From Calocera cornea HHB12733 (Eukaryota; Basidiomycota; Dacrymycetes; Dacrymycetales; Dacrymycetaceae), in assembly GCA_001632435.1 (NCBI GenBank), contig KV423917.1:186001-250000 (forward strand): a stretch of 64,000 nucleotides of DNA. Direction: 5' to 3'. The notes under the pieces are model-generated. The model was not told the DNA's origin. It was given only the letters and a program-made list of their open reading frames with translations, and ran no database searches. Position numbers and translations under genes: made by a program. The stretch's first letter is position 1; each line of letters begins with the position of its first letter. Below are positions 59,246-64,000 of the stretch, piece by piece.

Positions 59246-62200
59246 ATGGACGCCTACGCGGTAAGAAGGTCCACCTCAGCAACAAGCTAAAGTGCTAAGC
59301 TTTCCTGTCTGCAGCTAAGCATGCTAGGGGTATGCCCCGCGTCTATTCGTCCTGAGGTATTGAACGAGGCTCCTTCGGTGCTGAGCGAGGATTCTCCGAA
59401 ACCAACAGAAAATTCAGAGGTGCGCAGCTTCCAGGAGCGTCGTCCTTGGGAACAAGACCCGGTGGAACGCAACTTTGTCAATGACATTCCAGATTGGATC
59501 GGGAAAGGCGATAATTCACCCGTGTGGCCACTGTACAACCGCAAGGCGAAGGAAATACACGAGTCGACGATTGAGGGTTGGGATAAGAATATGGATGTGC
59601 TTCTCGTCTTTGTAAGTGCCCAGCTAATATCGTTGAATCTGGGTGACTAATTCTCTCGTAGTCGGCTTTGTTCTCCGCTGTAGTCACCGCGTTCTTTGTC
59701 TCATCAATGACTCTATTGTCTGCGGACACGTCTCAGCAAGCGATAAATGCTCTCGCGACAATCTCTGCCCAGCTGGCGGCAATGAATGCACTTGCATCGC
59801 TGGCTCCGACGGCCTATCAGACCCCAGAGTCTTTCGTCCCATCAACCAGCGCTATCATGATCAATATGCTCTGGGCACTGAGCTTGACGATCAGCCTCTA
59901 CGCATCAGTCCTTGCAATGCTCGTTAAGGCATGGCTTCATAACTATGGAACAGGGCTGTCCTCGGCACCCGCAGAACAGGCGAGGCAGCGTTACTGGCGC
60001 TATGATTGCCTTGTTGACTGGAACGTACCAGCAATCGTCAGTGCCCTGCCAATCATGCTGCACGTGGCTGTCTTCGTTTTCCTCGTTGGACTTCTCCTCT
60101 TCTTGTGGCCGTCGAGTACAGCCTTAACAGCACGTATGGCTGTTGTCTGGATTGTGGGTGGAATCGTCTATTTTCTCCTCGCCCTAGGACCGGTGCTCCG
60201 GACGCGGTGCCCATACACATCACCGCTTACGGCTGTCCTGGCCCGAATCGTGCTGCGGATGCGTCGCTTCTCCAAAGCTCATCACAACTCCTGTCTTGAC
60301 CCGGGATGGCTGGCACAAAGGGTCAGCGCTTCGATTGCCCACGATCAGGTATATCTCGATACCTGCTTGATGGGGTGGCTGGAGCGTGCATGTACGGATG
60401 AGAGGGAAAAGGAGTCTGTGTTGTGTGCCAGCTTCGGATGGCAGCCTCACAAGGTTTTTGAAAGGTTCGAGCACAACTTCGCCGCTACCGCCACCCATGC
60501 TGTCTCTCGACTTCTAAAACCCACCTTGGGGCCTCCCTACTCGTGGCTAACCGAGAGCAGTCATCTTCTTCTCCGCCTTGCCGTTTTTACAACCTATGGA
60601 GAAGAGGTTGGCGAAGACTCGACGTGGGCGACCTTGAGTACCCAGTCTTGGGCAGAGGCTGCGTTGTCCAAGTCCACAAACAGTGCAGTCACTACTGCTT
60701 GGATGGGGATCTTACTTTGGGCATCCAGTAACCATAGATCATGGTGGGAAGAAGACCCGAAGGGCGTGGAGAGAGTAGAACGGATATATGCTATCGTAGT
60801 TCCGGAATTCTGTAGGGCTCTGGAGCTGCCGACCGCGCCACTCTCGCTTGTGGGCAGTTGGCTACTGATAGAACATTTGCGAAGGGCCGTGGAACGACTA
60901 TCAGCTGATCCATCGTCCGATGATTCTGCGGCCCACCACCTTGCTAGACTTGAAGAAAGCGTTCCAGCCTTGCGGCCCTTGTTTGCAGCCCTCCCCTGCT
61001 TTATCGCCAGCAGCAAATCGCTTCCAGCCTGTTTTCTGGCGTCAATGCAGACTCTGTGGACTGCGAAACGGTTGTATGAGGGAGATCCTGTCCCTAGCGC
61101 CAGGATCCTCAGCCCTGGTCACATGGCTATCTACCCGAAGAGCCAGCCTCCATTGCAGCAGGTCGTGGCATGGTCGTCACTTCTTGCGACTGGAACTCCT
61201 CGTGCGGGTATTATCGCAAGCACAGCATATATCACTCATAACCCAGTCGAATCGCAGTCTCAAGCGGTACCAGAAGAAAAAAACGAATGGTATCTGTTGT
61301 ACGGCAAACTCATTGATTGCGCTTTAAACACGTCGGGGTTAACAGGGGCACTGTATCCTACTCATTCTGGCCATCTTCTGGGTCTTCTGGAGCTCAAAGC
61401 GAAATTTCCGTTCGAGTTCTGGTTGTTGCAAAACCTTCTCAATAGCCAACAGGGTCCTTCCACCCTGGAGAAGCATGACGTGTGGCCTCTCTTGTTACAG
61501 CTCGTCGACCTTTGGTCAGACGGGACTCAACCAAGTCTTGGCATTTCACCTGATGCGCTAGTCGCATGCAGTGCGTGGGATAGGTCTTCGGTAAGGTACT
61601 CGATATGTGCCAGCAACGCGTTCTCGGAGCTTGTTCGCTGTGCGCGCGGGTTCAGGGATCCGCGATCAGCCATAGTCACCACTTGGGCAATTAATGAGCA
61701 GCTGACCAAGCTGTTCGGGGGGACACGGACATCAGAACAGACTACAATCACGTCTTCCCTTGTGAAACGGCAAACAGAAGAGTGGGCAGAAGCGATCCTG
61801 CAAACCGGATGGATAGACATGCTTGTGGAATATGTGTACGAGGAGGTCCTCCGAGTGGACTCCAAGTACTGCAAGATGATGCAGAAAGCCATTCGAATGC
61901 TCGAAGACCATCTCATCCCGCATCTTGGAAAACTAGGAAGATTGGTTCTGGAACACCCGCCCCCAAACATGATTCACGGTTTCAAGGAGCAGATGCTCAA
62001 GGCCGTCGCATACAGCCCGCCGCCACCTCCCCCTCCGATGAGCACCATTTCAAAATTGGGAAACATTACAAGCCTCCTCCATCCTCAACGCTGGCTGCGA
62101 CTCCAGCCTCGTCCCCCGCAAATACTGGTTCCAGATGTGGAGCTCGGTGCTCTAACTGTTCCAGAGGAGGAAACCCCGAAAGCCGGCTCGAGGTCGACGT

Positions 62201-62529
62201 TGGCGTTGGTGCCCACATTGCAAGATCACCGGGACGCACACGAGGGAAGCACCTCGGAGAAAGCTCTGTCAATGATGCACCGCCAGCTTTTCGCCCAGAA
62301 CGAGATACCGACCGAGCTTTCAATCTCGGCACAGGAACGGCCGTTGCCGGAGCAGGGCGCGTCGGTGCGTGATCACGGTGCGGACCCGCCTGGGAGGTCG
62401 GGCGGAGAGCCGAGTTCAGCCCAAACAAGATCTGGGAAGGGCAGACGACCTCAGAGCAGGCAGTCGATATTACAGGGCCGCAGGAAGGCGAGGATTAACA
62501 TGGGAAAGCAGGCCGCTCTGCAGGAGTAG
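59246..62529 (+). CDS. DUF6535 membrane protein D9
   Basis: Exons 59246-59260 (15 nt, MDAYA), 59315-59611 and 59662-62529 give 1059 aa. Exon 2 is the longest of the family (297 nt). N-terminal box: RRPWEQDPVERNFVNDIP, DNSPVWPLYNRKAKEIH and WDKNMDVLLVF. Four spans start near 105, 171, 236 and 258 (INMLWALSLTISLYASVLAM; VAVFVFLVGLLLFLWP). A deletion relative to D7/D8 shortens the stretch after span 4. Soluble blocks: DTCLMGWLERACTDEREKES, SLVGSWLLIEHLRRA, TGWIDMLVEYVYEEVLR and LIPHLGKLGRLV. The tail has a Pro run, LHPQRW, DVELG and a long disordered end with basic residues (KGRRPQSRQS). Confidence 0.88.
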
Positions 62530-63177
62530 GTGTCGCTGTCTTAGAACACTGCTTGTACGTTCGGTCAGGTCAGGCTGAGAAAATGACTATGCTGGTACCG
62601 GGTGCGCATGTTGTCCGAGTGCATATATATCGACCCGTGTTGTCGGGCGGGGGACCGGGGTAGCATAATACAAGAATAGCATTAGTTCTTCATACGGACA
62701 CGAAATCAGATTGGGCCAGCACCCACTCCCCTCTCGAGGTCAGCCAGCCGGATCGCGGGGCATCGCATGGTACGAATATATGCATAGGAGAAGTGAAGCA
62801 TTAAACGGGATATTTGCTTGAGAGGTTTGGGTTCGGTCGGTTTGGGTCGATTCAATTCAGTCAAGGTCGGTCTGAGGAAGCGGGTTGCGGGTTGCAGCGG
62901 CTTATTAGATTGGTTTGACGAGTCGCCAGATGTAAATCGGAAATCGGACGCGATGAGCAGTTGACATATGTCGAAACGCAGAGCGGAAGTCGGGCGGTAT
63001 GTACTTCTATCGGTAGATCGGGTGCTCTTCCTTCGCACGTTCATTCAGCCCCGGGAGGTCGAGGCGATTATGGTACTTTTGCCGACACGACTACCGTCGG
63101 TGTTGCACGCCGCCGCTGGCGGTGTACGTCTATCGTCTCTTTCCTGCGCGCACGCGGGTTGAGGATCGCGAATCGGC
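62530..63177. other. convergent region between D9 and the Pex14-like gene
   Basis: 648 bp. It matches in part the region after D8 (see 56539-57221). No independent gene is visible. Confidence 0.5.
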
Positions 63178-64000
63178 TTAGACGGCACCAGCAAAGCTTC
63201 TCCTACACCCAAGATCAGCATGTACGCACAATGCCACAGGGAGAGGACCACGGCGCACCTGTTCAGAACAAGCCCCTTGACAGCCCTCGCTTCCCTCACG
63301 ACGCCCTCCGCCTCCCTCTCCCAGCGGGACAGGGCTTCTTCCCAAGCCTCCTCCGGCCCATTCTCGTGCGTCCCGTCGCCGGCAGCTGCCTGCCCAGCCT
63401 GGGCAGCCGAACGATTCTTCCCTGGTCCAGGGCCGTACGTGCGAGCAGAGACGTAGGAGGTCAGGGATGACAATGCTTGGAGGGCGCGCTGGGAGGAGGC
63501 GCGCGGGTCGTGCGCCGCTTTGAGCGCGGCGAGCTCAGCGGGGAGGTCGGCGATAGCAGGCTTCGACTCGACGGTAACTACCTCGGCGGTGGGCTCGACG
63601 GCGGGCTGAGTAGCAGGCTGAGACGGGGAAGAGGGGATTGGAGGGGCGGGGAGGCCGTGCGCCTTCGCCTGCGCGGCCTGCAGCTGGTGCAGCTGGGATG
63701 CGAGCCGTGTTGCGAGCGCTAGGGCGTGTGCTTTGAGCGCTGCGCGCCGGGCGAGCGTCTCGTCCAACCTTGGGAGGATGTATCGCTGTAGGAGCCGTCA
63801 GCATCGGGCTACGTAGATATATGCGGATGGGATAGAGGGGCAGGTGGTGCACAGTATTCGGGGTGGGTGACTGACGTAATAGATGAACCCCGCTACACCT
63901 CCCGTCACCCCCAACCAGGAGACGACCCTCGCAAGCGTACGGAGCATAGCCAGCAGCTGGGAGGCGGACGCGGGAGGGAGGATTATCGCGGGCAGGACGG
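63178..64000 (-). CDS. Pex14-like membrane/coiled-coil protein, N-terminus beyond window end
   Basis: Proposed exons: 64000 (partial)-63876, 63785-63259 and 63202-63178, with introns of 90 and 56 nt, ending GLVLNRRSFAGAV. The visible part has a hydrophobic segment (RVVSWLGVTGGVAGFIYY) followed directly by RYILPRLDETLARRA and a long Ala/Leu/Gln coiled coil. It continues with a Pro/Thr linker, a segment LQALSSLTSYVSARTYGPGP, and a final helix WEEALSRWEREAEGVV. Hydrophobic span, then R-Y-x-L-P-x-L and a coiled coil is the layout of peroxin Pex14, the docking factor for matrix protein import at peroxisomes. The diagnostic N-terminal domain would lie outside the window, so the name is tentative. 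Decayed paralogues lie after D8, D7 and D6. Confidence 0.6.

Noticed and set aside
58808..59290. 160-codon plus-strand frame upstream of D9
   Set aside because: No homology, and it overlaps the D9 first exon and intron in another frame.
1..64000. tRNA, rRNA or CRISPR-like arrays
   Set aside because: No cloverleaf-like sequence, rRNA signature or regularly spaced palindromic repeats were noticed. A tRNAscan run could still find a tRNA that I missed by eye.

Overview
The window is nuclear DNA of a basidiomycete fungus, most likely an Agaricomycete. Coding regions are GC-rich. Genes are cut by many short introns, mostly 46-65 nt with GTRNGN donors and CTRAY-like branch sites. The proteins are fungal (IQGAP/Rng2, Rad5, Spp1, Swd1, Vps60), and there is a large local expansion of the DUF6535 family, which I know only from basidiomycete mushrooms. 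No prokaryotic, organellar, viral or CRISPR sequence was seen. Exon joins were worked out by hand from splice sites and frame.

Layout. (1) 1-3443 (-): IQGAP-type cytokinesis scaffold, cut by the window start, divergent from (2) 3759-7813 (+): 17-exon RAD5 helicase/ubiquitin ligase with 5-nt and 3-nt microexons in its Walker A motif. (3) 8160-18206 (-): three DUF6535 membrane protein genes (D1-D3) plus an orphan relic of a first exon. (4) 18755-33768: a conserved block with SPP1-like and SWD1 (two COMPASS subunits), a C2H2-like zinc finger gene, an SDR, VPS60 and a 2OG-Fe(II) oxygenase. (5) 34117-62529 (+): six more DUF6535 genes (D4-D9), interrupted by a decayed Tc1/mariner transposase. (6) 63178-64000 (-): a gene resembling the membrane/coiled-coil part of peroxin Pex14, cut by the window end.

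The main discovery is the D4-D9 side. The right part of the array looks like repeated duplication of a two-gene cassette: a DUF6535 gene (+) convergent with the Pex14-like gene (-). Only the outermost Pex14-like copy (63178 onward) is open. Decayed copies follow D8 (about 57.2-58.5 kb) and D7 (about 51.2-52.5 kb), and a stub follows D6 (about 47.15-47.6 kb). The DUF6535 copies have instead kept long open frames.

All nine DUF6535 proteins share one plan: a conserved N-terminal box (RPWEQP..ERNFVNDIP...SPVWPLYN.KA.EIH...), an exon joint just before four membrane spans, a long helical region with conserved Cys/Trp blocks, and a variable tail. In eight of nine the tail carries a short acidic box resembling DVELG. 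Eight of nine start with a first exon of only 12-18 nt. Their function is unknown.
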